Assembly (NCBI GenBank): GCA_002308955.1
Contig: DBWJ01000095.1
Coordinates: 1 to 27,053 of the forward strand
Length of the DNA: 27,053 nt
Direction: 5' to 3'
DNA from: Lachnoclostridium sp. UBA1241
GTDB taxonomy: Bacteria > Bacillota > Clostridia > Lachnospirales > Lachnospiraceae
The position numbers were made by a program, and so were the translations under genes. Below, piece after piece: positions 25,789 to 27,053 of the stretch (position 1 is the stretch's first letter; every line of letters begins with the position of its first letter). Under the pieces are notes generated by a model. That model was given only the letters and a program-made list of their open reading frames with translations, ran no database searches and had not been told where the DNA came from.

Positions 25789-27053
25789 TTACTCCGCAAG
25801 TTTCTTCATGGCATCAAGCAAAGCATTCAGCTTCGCGTCGGCGTCCTCGAAGGAGCTTCCCTTCACGCCGGAATAGAACTTAATCTTCGGCTCGGTTCCG
25901 GAAGGACGTACGCATGCCCATGCATTATCATTCAGATCAAAATACAACACGTTGGATTTACGAAGTCCCGTAGGCTTCTTCTCACCGGTTTCGGTCATAA
26001 CGATAACATCGTTTTCGTAATCACGGAACTCAAGAACGTTATAATCACCGAGTTTCTTCGGAGGATTGTTCCGTACGTTCTCCATAATCTCCTTAATCTT
26101 CGCAGCGCCTTCAAAGCCCTTTAAAGTAAGGGTATAGAGACCTTCACGGAAGAAGCCGTACTTACGGTAGATGTTCATCATCTGATCCCAGAGCGTAAGC
26201 CCCTTGGTGCGGTAGTAAGCAGCCGCCTCGCAAAGCGACATAACCGCAACGATGGCATCCTTATCTCTTGCGTGGGTTCCGACGAGACAGCCGTAGCTCT
26301 CTTCAAAGCCGAATTCGTAGTGGCCTTTGCCGGTCTGCTCGGAAAGCTTGATCAGCTCTCCGATGAACTTGAAGCCGGTAAGGCATTCCTTCAGGTCAAC
26401 GTTGTATTCCTTTGCAATCAGGTCGGTCATGTTCGTGGAAACGATCGTCTTAACGATGAAACCGTCATCATGCAGAAGTCCGAGCTCCTTACGGGTGCTC
26501 ATAAGATATTCGCAGATCAGCATGCCGGACATGTTACCGGTGAAGGACTTGTATTCGCCTGTCACGGAATCCTTTGCGTATACGCCGAGACGGTCCGCAT
26601 CGGGATCTGTCGCAAGAACGAGGTCCGCACCTACCTTCTTAGCAAGCGCAAGGGCAAGCTCGAAGGCTTCCTTGTTCTCCGGGTTCGGGCTCGCTACGGT
26701 CGGGAAATTGCCGTCCGGCTTCTCCTGCTCGGGAACAACATAAACCTGCTCAAAGCCGATCTCCTTAAGGATTCTTCTGGCAGGAAGATTGCCTGTTCCG
26801 TGAAGAGGTGTGTAAACGACCTTCATGTCCTTGCCTTCCTTACGGCAAATGTCAGGGCGAAGCACCTGCTTCTTCAGTTCTTCCATGTATCGGTCATCGA
26901 TTTCCAAACCGATCACACGATAAAGTCCTGCTTTGATCGCATCCAGGCGGGACATCGTCTTCACCTGATGGAAATCCGTAACAGCATTTACTTCGTCAAT
27001 GATTTCCGTGTCCTTCGGAGGCGTAATCTGCGCGCCGTCTTCCCAGTAAACCT
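25789..27053 (-). CDS. Phospho-sugar mutase (phosphoglucomutase/phosphomannomutase), 5'-truncated by window edge
   Basis: The last 420 codons are present; the reading frame stays open to the right edge, starting VYWEDGAQITPP. Metal-binding loop ATDPDADRLGV, sugar-binding loop FEESYGCL and phosphate-binding loop RPSGTEPKIKFY identify the alpha-D-phosphohexomutase family. The catalytic serine segment lies outside the window. Members of this subgroup in Firmicutes are often annotated as phosphoglucomutase (PgcA-like) or phosphomannomutase; manA directly downstream favours a mannose-related or dual role, but the sequence does not settle it. It leads the mutase-manA pair. Confidence 0.93.
   Translation of the reverse strand, partial: VYWEDGAQITPPKDTEIIDEVNAVTDFHQVKTMSRLDAIKAGLYRVIGLEIDDRYMEELKKQVLRPDICRKEGKDMKVVYTPLHGTGNLPARRILKEIGFEQVYVVPEQEKPDGNFPTVASPNPENKEAFELALALAKKVGADLVLATDPDADRLGVYAKDSVTGEYKSFTGNMSGMLICEYLMSTRKELGLLHDDGFIVKTIVSTNMTDLIAKEYNVDLKECLTGFKFIGELIKLSEQTGKGHYEFGFEESYGCLVGTHARDKDAIVAVMSLCEAAAYYRTKGLTLWDQMMNIYRKYGFFREGLYTLTLKGFEGAAKIKEIMENVRNNPPKKLGDYNVLEFRDYENDVIVMTETGEKKPTGLRKSNVLYFDLNDNAWACVRPSGTEPKIKFYSGVKGSSFEDADAKLNALLDAMKKLAE

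Overview
The window looks like a chromosomal segment of a Gram-positive Clostridia member, most likely a Lachnospiraceae relative. The reasons are codY next to rpsB in the order comM-dprA-topA-codY-rpsB, an aspartate transcarbamoylase made of PyrB plus a zinc-binding PyrI, a DUF4867 protein beside uronate genes, strong AGGAGG-type ribosome binding sites, and a sortase-type surface protein with InlB-like repeats. The assignment is by gene content only.

Layout. Positions 1-5767 (minus strand, read right to left) carry comM, dprA, topA, codY and the first 27 codons of rpsB. The genes are closely spaced, and rpsB has its own promoter and a structured leader. nrdR (5935-6402, minus) lies upstream and is followed by two hairpins, the second a good intrinsic terminator. 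Positions 6447-9734 form a divergent uronate catabolism locus: kdgK and a DUF4867 gene on minus, uxaC on plus, with a clear promoter for each side in the shared intergenic region. pyrB and pyrI follow on plus and end at a bidirectional terminator. All remaining genes are on minus.

The region 11282-23074 is the accessory and most interesting part. It reads in the order adaptor lipoprotein, double-length adaptor lipoprotein, ten-helix FtsX/MacB-type permease, ABC ATPase, a second ABC ATPase, and a 1238-residue surface protein. The second ATPase has an Ala/Glu-rich N-terminal arm and an AbrB-like C-terminal domain. The surface protein has an SGNH hydrolase domain, GGGIYNNG repeats, five InlB-like repeats and a cell-wall sorting signal. 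Spacing is -1 to 48 bp throughout with no internal terminator seen, so I read it as one transcription unit: a MacB-like export or envelope machine and a wall-anchored hydrolase/adhesin.

Upstream of it lie fhs (formate-tetrahydrofolate ligase), manA and a 5'-truncated phosphoglucomutase/phosphomannomutase gene that runs off the right edge. manA and the mutase are 2 bp apart and fit a mannose/hexose-phosphate operon. No rRNA, tRNA, CRISPR array, insertion sequence or phage gene was seen, and there is no gene-free stretch longer than about 190 bp.
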